Positions 36,726 to 49,649 are shown, numbered from the stretch's first letter. The stretch is DNA of 64,000 nucleotides from Muricea muricata (GCA_963855995.1 OY979716.1:33859094-33923093); one strand, 5' to 3'. Made by a program: numbers and translations. Notes: generated by a model not told the origin, from the sequence alone.

Positions 36726-39446
36726 GAGCGACTGTCTGCATGTAAAAATCAAACAAAATCAGAAATATGTGGCAAGGCTCAAATTTCCTATTGCGCTCTG
36801 ATTTTGGATTTAAGTTAGCTGTAGTAAGGTATGAAACGTCATGTGGTTAGCTTTTGAAAATACTTTTTTGTTTGCGATATAAACGGAAAAAAACTATTAA
36901 TGTTGTAAAGACCGATTTTTGAAATTACAAAATGGCTGAAATGGCGCGTCATTTTGACACAGTCCGGGTAGCCAAACTCTGAATTCAATCGGCTTAATAA
37001 TACTTTATGCATGAAGTATATCTTTTTATTGTTCATTGACAGCATTTTTATGATAATTTATTTTTAGGATATTGTTTGACAGAGCAAAAAGGGGAAGTAC
37101 TCATTTTTAATGCTTGTCGGTACATCTAAAGAAATGCCATATTTTTAAATGTGCCATTCTTTCAAGTTTTATGAAATTTTGCGCGATAACTACAGGGAAA
37201 TTGCCCTTTTTCGAAATGTATTTTTTCTTTTAGGCAAATAAATTCCCGCGCTTTGAGAAAGACTTGATTATGACCTAAATTTAGCTCAATAATTAAATAT
37301 GTGGATATCTGCATTGTTTAGCGGTTGCACGAATGGAAACGTGCGTCTTGAACTCAACTCGTTTGAAAGGTCAATTTTCTTCGTCTTTAGTTTTAGAATT
37401 TTAAACCCTCCCAGAAATGTACTTACCTCTTTTAGTTAGTCCGCTCACGGGCTATAGGACAGACGCATTGCGATGCTGTTTACGTACGTAAATAAGAAAA
37501 ATATTAAAATGTTATAAACTGTATTGTACTTACTCATGAATTATTTAGATATTCAAATGATGGAAGTGCTCTAAACGTCGTGATTTCGTTTGAAAATAGT
37601 GAAATACAAATCTTTGCTCTGTAATACATCGTCGCCATATTGAATCAATCACAATTCCCATCCCCCCTGGCAAAATAATAAGACGGTGAAGAAAAATAGA
37701 GGAAAAATAAGAGGGTAGGAACAATGTGGGCGTGTTTCGTCAGAGGCTGGATGCAGTGACACTTCCAAATATGGTACAAACGTGTCCCATACTTCCATAT
37801 ATGGCACAAACGTGTCCCATATTCAATATTCCGTGACCTAGCAACACTGAACCATATATTTCAATGATGTTTAAATCGGTCATGTGACACGGAATTGCGA
37901 ACGTTGATTCGCTCAAAAGCATAACACGCCCACAAACGCCCACATTGTTCATACCCTCTTATTTTTTCTCTATTTTTCTTCGCCGTCTTATTATTTTGCG
38001 GGGGGGGGGGTGGAAATTGTGATTCTTCAATATGGCGACGATGTATAACAGAGCAAAGATTTGTATTTCACTATTTCCGAACGAAATCACGACGTTTAGA
38101 ACACTCCCATCATTTGAATATCTAAATAATTCATGAGGAAGTACAATACGATTTATAACATTTTAATAATTTTCTTATTTATGTACGTAAACAGTATTGC
38201 AATGCGCCTGTCCTATAGCCCGTGGTCCGCTTTTAAGATTGTCAGGACTGTAAAATTGACAAACCCACATGTGCTTGTTTCCATCCCGGTTACATACAAA
38301 TCTGGCCGTTTAACTTCAGTTTGTGTTTCTTTTAAAGCAATTACTTTTCATTGTTAATATACTATGCAGCCTGCTACAGTCGACTGATTTCATGCACAAG
38401 CCGACAAGATTCTTTCAACTTCAATGCTGACAATCTCGTATATAATTTGTATATTATTTTATTCCATTATCCGAGTGTAAGTGACAACAAGGCGGGTCGC
38501 CGCTAAAATATACTTGTGGCGTACAAATTGAGATTTCTATTTACTGTTGTTATTATTTGTAATAAGCAAATAATTACAGTAAAATATAAATTATGTAATG
38601 TTCACATACAGATATATCAGCGGAGCTATTTTTACGATAAGAGGTTATATACTAAAATTAGCTGCATTTTTAAACTTTATATTTACATAATTAGATCATA
38701 GGTCGCTCAACTACTGCTGTCAATACACTTAAAAATGATAAAAACTCTTTTTTAACTGTCGTAGTTTGTCTTGCAAATGCTTAGTATATTATTATGCATC
38801 TCAGCAACTATATGCTCGCACACACGCGACTGCCTATCAGTCCTGTGCGTATGTGCATTGCTGAGATGGATTAAATGCAAATATCCGCATATTTAATTAG
38901 CTAAAACTAGGTCACGATCAAGTCTTTCTTAAAGCGTGTGAATTTATTTGCCCAAAATAAAAAATGCATTTCCAGAAAGAGCAATTTCCCAGTAGTTATC
39001 GTGCAAAATTTTATAAAATTTGAAAGAATGGCAAATGGGTAAATATGGCGCTTCTTTAGACGTAACGACAAACATTAAAAATCACTACCTTCCCCTTTTT
39101 GTTCTGTAAAAACATGTCATAAAAATTAAATTGTCATAAAAATGCTGTCAATGGACAATAAAGAGATGTGCTTTGAGCATTAAGTATTATTCAGCCGGTT
39201 GAAATAAAAGTTTGGCTACCCAGACTATGTAAATATGATGCGTATTTTCAGCCATTTTGCAATTGCGAAAATCGGTCCTCGCCCCTGAATAGTTTTTTGC
39301 CGTTTTATCGCTAACAAAAAAGTATTTTTAAAAACTAACCATATCACGTTTCATGCCTCACCATGGCTTACTTAAAGTAAAAATTATAGCGCAATCAGAA
39401 ATTTGAACCTTGCCGCGGTATGTTTGATTTTTGTAGACAATCGCTC
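36726..39446. mobile_element. 2.7-kb fold-back element bounded by TTAA
   Basis: GAGCGAYTGTCT starts the left arm, and its complement ends the right arm. TTAA lies directly outside each (36722-36725, 39447-39450). The arms (36726 to about 37735 and about 37938-39446) are imperfect reverse complements across most of their length. Paired landmarks are AAATTGCCC.../...GAGCAATTTCC, GACTTGAT/ATCAAGTC and GTGGGCG/CGCCCAC. The right arm has about 500 bp extra (38241-38870). No transposase frame is seen. The flanks are unlike (gypsy RNase H left, LINE RT right), so the insertion history is not simple. Confidence 0.7.
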
Positions 39447-39800
39447 TTAAAGCTAATCTATTATGCATTGGTCTGTTCATATCTTATATACAGTAATCTA
39501 ATTTGGGGTAATTCTTACAAACCCTACGTTCTTTTTCTGATTAAAAAATACTTAATTTACACAAATTAAATGATTACTTAACATGTTAATTTATGTTTCG
39601 ATATTTTAATTTTCAAAACCTCCCAGAAATCTTCACAGGTTATTTTTTGACCAACAAAAATATACACAATTATAACACAAGAAGCGCATCACTGTTACAC
39701 AAAAACTGTAATAGGACAAACTATAGAAAGGGACACTTGCTTATAAAGGAATTGCGGTAGCGTCACGTTCTGTACGGGCTCCGCACATAAAACGACATGT
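39447..39800 (+). pseudogene. LINE RT C-terminal fragment
   Basis: The frame KLIYYALVCSYLIYSNLIWG, then HNYNTRSASLLHKNCNRTN at about 39660, matches the conserved tail of CR1/Jockey-type RTs (Y.SLI.PYL.YCN..WGN and HNYNTR). The upstream part is missing where the fold-back element ends. Confidence 0.7.
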
Positions 39801-39854
39801 CATACAAAGTGCCTTAGTTTTCTGTTTGTACTACATATTAATATGTGATTTATA

Positions 39855-40758
39855 AGATTCACTTTCATCAGAGCTAAATCGTAGCATCGAACTCTACGTT
39901 GGCAAAGAGATATCGACTTCTAAAGTACCAAATTTCGAAGTACCTCGGCGAACAAACACTAAGAATGATCCAATTCAAGCCTCAAGGAAGTTGATTTTAA
40001 TAAGCAAGATTGCTCAATACACAAAAAAGTCAAAACAAAAAGGCAAAGGCAAAAAGAAGTCAAAAAGCGGAAGTAGCACCAATTGTGACAATGATTCCAT
40101 TGTTGATCATCATTGTGCTATATCCCCAACTGATCCTTCTAACAATGCGGTCATTCCCAATCAAGGCGACCATGACGATAATTACCATAATAACAGTATG
40201 CAAAATCACAGCCTTCACGATAGTCAAAATACTAATATGAACACGACTAAATCTGACAAAAAAGTTAAAGTTATTGCTGGCGATTCAATTGTAAAAAATT
40301 TGCATGGTTGGCGATTGTCTGACATGAATAATCATGTCGTTGTAAAGAGCTTTGCTGGCGCTACCATCGAAGACATGGAGGACTACCTAGTGAAACCCGT
40401 GATTCGCAAAGAACCAGAGTCGATAATTCTTCACGTGGGCACAAATGATCTAAAAAACTTATCTCCCAAACAAGTAGCCAACGGCATTGCTAATTTGGGT
40501 TCCCAGATAAGTGAAGAATCACCAAACACTAATATTATGCTATCTAGTATAATACTACGAACAGACAATCCACAATTAGCTGCCAAAGCAGTTGAAGCTA
40601 ATAAACTGATAAATTCTTTATGTTCAAAGAACAAGTGGAAGTTTATTAACCACTCGTCAATTAATTCTAGCTGTCTGAATTCAAGAGGTTTACACCTGAA
40701 TCGAAAAGGAACCTCTTACGTACCTAAAAACCTTAGCCAATTTATTACTTCCAAGTAG
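39855..40758 (+). CDS. Family B LINE ORF1 with SGNH esterase domain
   Basis: The frame opens after a stop near 39850 without an early ATG, so the true start is uncertain. The basic KKSKQKGKGKKKSKSG stretch is followed by an acidic linker. An SGNH/GDSL hydrolase domain (about 40265-40755) has GDSIVKNL (catalytic Ser), GTNDLK (Asn) and LHLNRKG (His). Esterase-bearing ORF1 proteins are known for CR1-like LINEs. The frame ends in TAG at 40756-40758, and ORF2 continues in the very same frame from 40759. Confidence 0.85.
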
Positions 40759-43700
40759 GACTTTGCCTGTCGGGAGTCGGCCAATTTTAGTCCTTCTAAA
40801 CATTCTCATATTCATTCTCTTCAACATATCTTAAGTAAACGAGGTCTTGTTATTGCATGTTTAAATATAAATAGTTTAGTTGCACACATTGACCAACTAA
40901 GGATCTTTCTTAGTTTACATAAAATTGATATTCTTGCTATTAATGAAACTAAGCTGGATTCTACAATAACCTCTAATGAGATTCATATATCAGGCTTTGA
41001 CATTGCCAGAAGAGATCGTACTCTTAACGGCCGTCATGGCGGTGGTGTCTGTATTTTTATTAAAAATAAATTAAACTTCAGACTTCGAAACGATTTACAA
41101 AGTGAAAATCTTGAACTGCTTGCTATTGAGATCAGTAAACCTCGTTCAAGGCCGTTCTTGGTGGCAACTTGGTATAGACCTCCAAACTCCCCTGCGATTG
41201 CCTTTACTGCTTTTCATGATATAATCGACAAGATTGATGCTGAAAACGGTGAATTATATCTACTCGGGGATATTAATTGTGATGTCTCGTCTGAGAGCCC
41301 CGATTGTAATACTACTAACCTTCTCAATATTTGCAATATTTTTAACCTATCTCAGGTTATATCTGAGCCTACGAGAATTACTAACACATCCAAATCAATC
41401 ATTGATCTTTGTTTTACCAATTTTCCTGATAAAGTCAGAGTGTCAGGGGTACATTCATTGGGTATTAGTGACCATTCTCTGATTTATATGATTCGAAAAT
41501 CTAATTGGCGAGTCATTGATGCAAATAACTCGGTCACTAAGAGGCAGTTTAAAAATTTTAACGATGATGAATTTTTAAATGACCTTCGCGAAATGAATTG
41601 GTCCGATAGACACTCTTTGGCCAATCCGAATGATATGTGGTCGGCGTGGTTTACAAAATTTTCGACTTTGTTGGATATTCATGCTCCGATTAAGAAAAAG
41701 AGGCTTAGATGTAACAAATCGCCCTGGATCAACTCATCATTAATTAGTAAGTTGCGCGAGAGAGATTCTTTAAAAAAACGTTTCGATAAAAATCCTAATG
41801 ACGTATTTTGGTCTAAATATAAAAAACTCGTAATGAAGTCAATAAGCTCATTAAAAAGACCAAGCGTGATTTCTTTTTGGCTCGTATTAATTCAGCTAAA
41901 AGTGTCCCAAGAAAACCTGGAAACTGATTAACGAACTCTCTTCGCGCAAAGTACATGAGCCTGTTAATGTAAAAACTATCAAGCAAGATGATACTGAGAT
42001 TACAAATCCATATGATATAGCTAACGCATTCAATACTTATTTTACAACGATAGGTGACAGTTTAGCTAATGAGTTACCTCATTCTGATATAAACCCTATC
42101 TCTTACCTTTATCCTGTCAACAGCTCATTTTCCTTTGCTCAAATAAATGTGGAGACGGTAATCGAAACTCTTAAAGCGGCAAATTCCAGTAAAGCAACGG
42201 GCCCCGATGATATTCCTGTTAGGGTTTTGAAAATTGCTGCTGAGATCTTGTCCCCATCTCTGACGGCTATTTTCAATCGTTCTCTCTCTATGGGAATTTA
42301 CCCAGACGATTGGAAGATGGCTAGAGTGTTACCTATTTTTAAAAGCGGAGAAAAGGGTGATCTTAGCAACTATCGACCGATTTCAATTATATCCGCGATT
42401 GCTAAGGTGTTTGGCAGACTTGTTTATGACCAGTTCTACACTTATTTAACATCCAATCGGTTAATTAATTCTTACCAATCTGGTTTTAGATCCACATATA
42501 GCACCCTTACCTCATTGCTGGAATCAACCAATAATTGGTGTGTCAATATTGACAGGGGTCTCTTGAACGGTGTAGTTTTCATCGATTTAAAAAAGGCCTT
42601 TGACACTATTGACCATGAAGTACTTTTCTCCAAGCTTAGAGCTTGCGGTGTTGATGACTTGACGCTACCTTGGTTTCGATCATATCTAATTGATCGCCGG
42701 CAGAGGTGCTTCGTCAATGGCCAGTTTTCAAATAGCTCTTTTATAATGAAGGGAGTCCCCCAAGGTTCTATCATTGGGCCTCTCCTGTTTTTGGTCTATA
42801 TCAATGACCTGCCGAACTGCCTGAATGAGGGTATCCCAAGGATGTTTGCTGACGATACCAACATTAGCTTTAGCAGTAATTCTCTTTCTGATCTCGAACA
42901 CCTTATAAATTTTGAACTGCAAAGTCTAAACAGGTGGTTAATAGCTAATAAGTTAAGTTTAAACATTGCTAAAACAGGGTTCATGGTTATCGGTTCGCGT
43001 CAACGATTAGCAACCTTTGATGACCCTGAGCTTTGTGTAACTGTTAATAATGCACCAGTCAAACAAGTTAAGTCCGCAAAAACCCTAGGAATGACTTTAG
43101 ATGAAAATCTTACATGGAGAGACCATGTCGAGGTCATTTCCAAAAAGATTTCTTCTGGCATTGGTGCTCTTAAACGTATACGAGAGCTGATTGACCAAGA
43201 AACCGCAATTAAAGTATATCAAGGTTTTATTGAACCTTACTTCTCCTACTGTGCTCCAGTATGGGATGGGCTAGGTCATACTCTGAGTGATAGGCTCCAG
43301 AAACTTCAAAACAGAGCAGCCCGTGTTATAACGCGTTCTTCATATGATATTTCTTCTAACCTCCTTCTTGATCAGTTGAAGTGGAATAATTTATCCGTTA
43401 ATCGTCTAAAACAGAAAGCTATTCTCATGTATAAGACACTTAACGGTCAAACACCTCAGTATTTACATGAGAGTTTACCTCTAGAAGGTGTCAGTATCCT
43501 CTTAGGAATTCTAATGGCAAGTTGTTTATCCCTAAACCTAACACCGACTATTTAAAGCGCTCCTTTTCCTATAGTGGGGCAATTATTTGGAACAACTTGC
43601 CAGAATCCCTTAGATTATCGCCATCTTTCGCGACGTTCAAAAGTAGTCTGGAAACTCTATATTCTAGACGAACCGACTCCCACACGGCAACCAGGTAGAA
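40759..43700 (+). pseudogene. Family B LINE ORF2, endonuclease-RT
   Basis: The frame is open directly after the ORF1 stop. Endonuclease: CLNINSLVAHIDQL, INETKLD, GGGVCIFI, TWYRPPNSP, LLGDINCDVS, GISDHSLIYM. After frameshifts near 41850-41930, the RT follows: ATGPDDIPVRVLK, FIDLKKAFDTIDHE, KGVPQGSIIGP, FADDTNIS. The C-terminal SFSYSGAIIWNNLP lies in a shifted frame near 43565-43600. Full-length layout, but with at least two frame breaks. Confidence 0.9.
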
Positions 43701-43817
43701 CAGTACTCTTCTCTTTAGTCTTTCCTCTTCTTCCACATTAATTAATTGTAAATACCTTAATTTATAAACTTGTATATAGTAATAGTTCTAATGTACTGAT
43801 GGTTGTTACCCGTGTTT

Positions 43818-43846
43818 AAATAAAGGTTATGATGATGATGATGATG
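43818..43846 (+). repeat. (ATG)n LINE tail
   Basis: AATAAAGGTTATGATGATGATGATGATG closes the first family B LINE. The next LINE starts immediately. Confidence 0.85.
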
Positions 43847-44998
43847 CACTAGCAGTACTGTTACTACAAGCAGGGGACGTAGCGCCTAACCCAGGTTGGA
43901 GTTATCCTGCTCTGAATCGTCCGGGTTTGAAAGTGATTCATCTAAACATCAGAAGTCTCCCTAAGCATTTGGATGAACTAAAAATCCTTTTACAAGATAA
44001 CCCGTTTGATATAGTCTGCCTTAACGAGACATGGCTCAATTCATCATGGACTGATTCTGAACTAAACATCAAAGGATATAATCTAATCAGATTTGATCGC
44101 ACTAGTTTACAAAGAGGGGGAGGCACGGCTATATACTACAAAAGCAAGCTAACAGCACATCACCGGCAAGATTTATATTGTATGGACATGGAGGCTGTGT
44201 GGCTGGAAGTCGCATTTCCAAATAAGAGTAAAACGCTTATTTGCTCTATCTATAAGCCACCTAATGCGGATTTTAACAACTTTAAATCTACACTTGACAA
44301 GTCACTTGAACAAATATCAACAGAGGAAAAAGAAATCATTGTAATTGGAGACTTCAATTGTGATATGAGACCAAAGAAACTAACTTCAGACTCAAAAGAG
44401 CTTCGTGATTTATTCAATTTATATCAGTTCAATCAACTTATAAAGAGTCCAACACGCATAACAGATTCCACTGCTACGCTTATAGACCTCGTCTTCACCA
44501 CAGATAAAGAAAAAATCGTATCGTCTGGGGTTCTAGATTGTGCTATTTCTGATCATTCGCTTGTATTCATCATAAGAAGAGCTAAGAAACCTAGAGTTGG
44601 CGCAAAAAAACATTGTTTACAGAAAATTTAAGAACTATTCGGCTGAACAATTTACAAGCGATTTGCATACTGCCTCCTGGGGGTCTTTAGAAACATCATT
44701 AACGGTCGAAGAAGCGTGGGAGTCATTTAAAACTACTCTCGATGACTTAATGAACAAACACGCTCCAGTCTCCATGAAACGCGTACGTGCTAACACACTA
44801 CCATGGCTCACGAAAGAGATAAGAACAACAATGAAGGAGCGTGATTACCATCACAAAAAAGCACAAAAGAGCGGTTCTCTTAATGAATGGTGTACGTATA
44901 GAAGACTGCGCAACAAGACAACAGCTCTCATTAGAGAGTCAAAGCGCACCTATTATACCAACCTAATTACCGAAAACAAAAAGGACTCTAATAATTAA
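43847..44998 (+). pseudogene. Second family B LINE, 2A-like leader and endonuclease
   Basis: The frame ALAVLLLQAGDVAPNPG (43847-43896) leads straight into the endonuclease (VIHLNIRSLPKHL, LNETWLN, GGGTAIYYKS, IYKPPNAD, IGDFNCDM, DCAISDHSL). GDVAPNPG resembles the 2A ribosome-skipping motif (DxExNPG/P) known in other LINEs, but lacks the Glu and has Trp for the last Pro. A frameshift near 44600 moves on to a linker (KNIVYRKFKNY, THE PWLTKEIR region). It is 5'-truncated or begins exactly at the previous tail. Confidence 0.8.
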
Positions 44999-45001
44999 AT
45001 T

Positions 45002-46772
45002 GTGGAAAACTCTTATTCTCTTAAGCCTGTTATATCTACTGATAAGAAAGCCTCTAACATCAGGTACATCGAAACAGGTGAAGGTTTTATCTATGACTCA
45101 AAGGAAATATCAAGGTGCTTTGCACAGTATTTCCGTTTAGCTGTCACCAAGATTACAGAAAGTCTTTCGTTGTCTCTCACAAATTAGAATCCATTATTAA
45201 ATAGTCCTAGACAGCAAATTGTCAACAGCTTTAAGTTCTCACAAATCAGTTCTGACTTTGTCTGCAGCGAACTTAAGAAGATCAAAGTTAACAAGTCAAC
45301 AGGCCTACTAAACACACCTGCACGACTCCTCAAGGATGGCTGTGCCGCAATAGCTAAACCGCTGACCGTTCTGATGAATAGGAGCTTGGCTGAGGGCTCA
45401 ATTCCTATGGATTGGAAACATGCAATAGTAACTCCAGTTTTCAAATCGGGCACAAAAACAGATCTATCCAACTATAGACCGATTTCAGTCCTGCCAGTGT
45501 TCTGTAAGATCTTTGAACGTGCCGTTCATCAAATGGTCTATGAATATCTTCAAAAGAACAGGCTCCTCTCTGTGAATCAGTCGGGTTTCCGTCCACTGCA
45601 TTCGACAGCCACATGCCTTACTGACGTTACCAATACTCTTCTGCACAACATAGACAAGGGACTCTTAACAGGGATGGTCTTTCTTGACCTCTCTAAAGCA
45701 TTTGACACTTTGGAACATCTTTCATGAACATCTATTACAAAAATTGTCACGTTTTGGGTTCACTAGTTCTTCGGTTCAGTGGTTCAATGCTTACCTATCT
45801 AATCGAACGCAAAGCATTGTTGTCGATGGTATACTGTCCGAGACACAGCCCGTAGTGCGCGGTGTCCCTCAAGGATCCATACTTGGACCGTTACTATTTA
45901 TCATGTATATAAACGATTTACCAGCTATTGCTAAACATTGTAGAATTCAGCTCTATGCAGATGACACTCTTTTATATTTTAGTAGTAAATGTGTTGATAT
46001 TATTGAAACTAAACTTTCAGAAGACCTTGAACAAATGATATCTTGGTTATCCAGCAATTATCTATTTCTAAATTACAAAAAGTCTAAGATAATGTTAATA
46101 GGAACTAATCAGCGGTTGAGCTCAACTGCTAGTTTTGCCATTAAGGCTAATGATAAAGTTTTTGAGAGAGTTTATAGTTTTAAGTATCTTGGAGTTGTGC
46201 TTGATCCATGCCTGTCATGGAATGACCATGTTGACCTCATTGCCAGTAAAATATCGTCCAGGCTTGGCATGCTTCGGAAGGCACGTAAGGTCATTTCGCG
46301 TGATGCATGTATCACATTGTACAACTCCATGGTACTCCCAATTTTTGATTATTGCTCTTGCGTTTGGGATGGCTGTAGTCAAAGTAAGAAAGAATACTTA
46401 GATAGGCTACAGAGGCGTGCTGCCGCTATCATTGAGGGCAGGAAGATTAGTCAGAATGAACTACATCATACTTTCTCTTGGCCTAATCTTGAAGAGCGTA
46501 GAAATTTCCAAAAATGTATGCTTGTGTACAAATGTCTAAATAACTTAGCCCCACCATACCTATTAGATGAATTTAAGCATTCAAGTTACTATCATAACTA
46601 CAACACTAGACATAGAGATCTGCTCCGTCTACCTTTAGCTAGAACATCTAAATATCAGTCTTCTTTCCGATTCAATGGAGCTAAAACTTGGAATTCGTTA
46701 AGTACAAAGGTACGCAATACGTCAGATTTTCTGCCATTTAGAAAGGCTCTTAAATCATTTTTCCAAGATTAA
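45002..46772 (+). pseudogene. Second family B LINE, reverse transcriptase
   Basis: RT motifs in order: STGLLNTPARLLKDG, SGTKTDLSNYRPIS, VFLDLSKAFDTLEH, then after a frameshift near 45715 RGVPQGSILGP, YADDTLLYF and FKYLGVVLD. The C-terminus is SFRFNGAKTWNSLS. In-frame stops at 45185 and shifts near 45000 and 45715 disable it. Non-coding sequence follows to a (GATAAT)n tail at about 46960-46980. Confidence 0.88.
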
Positions 46773-46984
46773 GCCTTCCATGTATGTTCATTATTATTTC
46801 TATTTGTCCTTTTGTATTATTTGTAATTGTAATGTAACAGTAATTTATAATTGTGTTTTGTATTTAATGTAATTTGTCTTTAAATTGTACTTTGTAATAT
46901 CATTTAATACAGAGCCCCATTTAAACCAGCTTTGCTGAACTGGGCATCTCTGTTAAAATATTGTTGATAATAATAATAATTAGG

Positions 46985-47399
46985 GAATAATCTTCCTCTG
47001 CATCAGAAATTAAACAAATTAGGTCATATTCCCTATTCAAAACAACAACGAAGTATTTTCTAACGAAATAACAAAACCATAACTAATATATATGAAGCTT
47101 TTGTTAAATTCAGCTTGCGTGTCTATATAACATATTATTTTAATCAAAATATTATTATTTATTATAGTCTATACATTGAACTTGAACTATATAGGAAAAT
47201 TTAGTTTAAAATTCTATCTATAGGGACCTTGAACAAAAGCCTTATGGTTTCTAGAAGATTAAGGTTCCTAGTTCAATTATTATATACATTTAATTTACAG
47301 TGTAAATATAATTGTAATTAATTGATCATTTATGTAATTTGGGCGAAATAAATAAATAAAAAAAAAATAAAATAAACATCTCACAGTCTGAAAATCTCA
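46985..47399. other. LINE-like 3' sequence with A-rich run
   Basis: No coding. It ends in AAATAAATAAATAAAAAAAAAATAAAATAAAC near 47350-47378, possibly the tail of another retroelement. Confidence 0.35.
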
Positions 47400-47600
47400 A
47401 ACGATAAAATCACGTCAACGAAATAATAAAATGGTCAACAAACGCATGTTTTTTCTCAATCAATTGAAACGAGCTAACACTCCAGAAAAACCTTGCCCAA
47501 TTGTATACAACGTATATTCGTCGCATTCTTGATTATGGTCACAAGCTTTCGCTGGAGAATATTAATAAGTATATGATTGATGCAAACTTAATAAGCGTTC
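47400..47600 (+). pseudogene. Family A LINE RT fragment
   Basis: Two neighbouring frames together give FFLNQLKRANTPEK and QLYTTYIRRILDYGHKLS. This corresponds to the LRQLKRAKVP...LFYTTCIRPV.EYACQ segment of family A. Broken by a one-base shift. Confidence 0.55.
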
Positions 47601-47612
47601 ATATTTTGGAAC

Positions 47613-47818
47613 CAGTGGCGGATGTAGCATAATTCAAAACAAATTACCGCAGCTCATGCGAGGATATATTTACATTTTAAAATACCTTCAAAGCAACTTC
47701 ATTGCGGGTTAGATTTTATTCTTTTGAAATTCATAACCTATGACATTGTTATAAAGTTATTTTGATTTTAAAATTGTGCTGCTCTAATCTATTTTGACTT
47801 ACCCTGGATCCGCCACTG
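47613..47818. mobile_element. hAT MITE 1 (206 bp)
   Basis: The ends are CAGTGGCGGAT and ATCCGCCACTG. A perfect 8-bp duplication, TTTGGAAC, flanks it (47605-47612, 47819-47826). The termini match the 17.7-27.4-kb hAT candidate. The interior matches MITE 2 in opposite orientation. Confidence 0.92.
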
Positions 47819-47826
47819 TTTGGAAC

Positions 47827-48479
47827 TTGAAGAAACTAATTGTGCCTTGGGTAACAATCTATCTACTACCACAGGAATGCGGCAGGAATACATGTATGTG
47901 AAGAAAATCAGCTGCAGGAAGATCGAAGTTTGCTTCAGGATGTTGTAAAGCGATTAGACTTATTGTTACAGCAATTTGAGAAGCACCGAACTGAGACGTC
48001 GATTGTCGTAACTGAACTGTTAAGACTGTGCGAATGTCAAAATATGCCAATACAAAATAATATTTCCCAAGAAAATATCTCACTGAAAAGTGAGTAGAAC
48101 ATCAAAGTAGAACTTCTGGAATACAAGAAAACGTAACAGAGATGAACACAAAGCTGTCAATTGCCGAAAACGAAATAGCTAGTCTTTTAACGGCAATTAG
48201 ACTGCTGAATGAAGATCGAGCAGCAGCAACTAGCTCGAAAGGAAATAAGGAAAGCATCCTACCCTCAGATGCCATAAATCTAATGAATAGATTCACGGGA
48301 CTGCAAGACGAGAACGAAGATTGTGGGTTAGTACAGGACGATGATGACATAGCTATCTCTAATGAAAGTTGTCTCGTTTGAATCAACAAAGAAAGCATCT
48401 CAGCAACATGGCAGTATAAGCAAAAATGATACGACCAGCTCAGAAACCACCAGTACTAGCAATAATCGACAGTATCCAT
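47827..48479 (+). pseudogene. LINE ORF1 N-terminal remnant, coiled coil
   Basis: Two frames: VVKRLDLLLQQFEKHRTET (to 48099) and TKLSIAENEIASLLTAIRLL (48142-48381). They are followed in another frame by a Ser/Thr/Asn-rich stretch up to 48479. The heptad-like helices fit an ORF1 leader. It ends exactly at the inverted repeat of the 6.35-kb element. The esterase half of a LINE ORF1 lies directly beyond that element's other end, so both may be one split copy. Confidence 0.5.
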
Positions 48480-48564
48480 GGCGAGAAATTTTGGACATGA
48501 GTTGAGCTTTCGGAATCGTGCGGAATATGTCGGAACATGTTCGGCTTTCCTGATTAAAGCAAAA

Positions 48565-49649
48565 ATGGCGTTAGACCGAGGGTCGAGGAATCACCATTCG
48601 GCTGGATTTTTTCGTGATCTAAACTCCCTGTCAACTGCCGATTTTGTTGATCAACAAAAAAGAAGAAATCGGCGACAACCGTTGGAAAGTGGGCGATTTT
48701 TTGAAGTTGAAAGGGTCATCACAAGTTGAAAAACAAAGAGTGTAAATTCGTATATTGTGTTTTATAGTTAATATGAACTTTAAAAATGATTGAGGGTAGA
48801 CTTATTAAATCTAAAATTGTGAGGTTTTTAATGTGTGTAACTAATATATGGTTTGTTTCGTTGTACTAACAGGGCGAAGAATTTCTTGTGAAATGGCTTA
48901 ATTACAGCCCTTTTGACTGGACATGGGAGCCACTTGATCATCAGTGGCGGATCCAGGGTAAGTCAAAATAAAGTATAGCAGCCTAATTTTAAATTCAAAA
49001 TAACTTTATAACAATGTGATTGGTTATGAATTTCCAAAGAATAAAATCTTACCAATGAAATTGCTTTGAAGGTGTTTTAAAATGTAAATACATCCAAGAA
49101 TGAGCTGTGGTAATTTATTTTGACCTAGGCTAGATCCGCCACTGTTGATCATCTGAATGAGAGATGCACTAGGCGAGTATTGTACTGGTGAAATATTTAG
49201 GCAAGTACTGCTAAGTACAAGTAATGCTAAGATAAAATTCTGATTTAAATCTATTTTTATATAATAGGTATTTTCGCGACCCCGACCCTCCTCGAAATCT
49301 AATTTTACATGAGGTTTGCCGGTTTCGTACTGCAGTGTACCAGTCACTAAAGAATCCATGTGCCAGGCAGAAAGTCATCATTGAATTCCGTCAAGACATT
49401 TTTCATTACTTGTTCAAAGGAAAAGGCCGTGTGGATGGACGCTGGTTGGTTCTGAGAAAACGTGACTTCCAGGTTACTTTTTTTTCAGACCAGTGGGATT
49501 ACCTGCTTGACATGCATGGACAAGGAGTCAAGATTCACTTCCCTATAAAGATCCGACATTTTATTTCTTGGTCATGTAAGAGATATTTGAATGATGCAGA
49601 AACTATTACTGAAGGCACAAGGTCTTATCCAGAAAAATATTGTCTTTGA
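48565..49649 (+). pseudogene. Chromodomain protein of the two-gene element
   Basis: Exon 1: ATG at 48565 to 48741. Exon 2: 48873-49187. Exon 3: 49268-49649. Splice phases agree (S|GEEF, then TG|G giving W-Y-F). The chromodomain is FEVERVITS...KTKSGEEF followed by LVKWLNYSPFDWTWEPLDH. The remainder, about 115 residues, has DIFHYLFKGKGR, WDYLLDMHGQG and FPIKIRHFISW, family unknown. A TGA stands where CGA (Arg) would fit in exon 1, and a hAT MITE (48942-49144) splits exon 2. Chromodomains bind modified histone tails; in an element it could guide integration or regulate expression, which is inference. Confidence 0.7.
48942..49144. mobile_element. hAT MITE 2 (203 bp)
   Basis: The ends are CAGTGGCGGATC and GATCCGCCACTG. 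A perfect 8-bp duplication, TTGATCAT, flanks it (48934-48941, 49145-49152). It interrupts the chromodomain exon just after WEPLDH. Removing one duplication restores the frame into LNERCTRRV. Confidence 0.93.
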
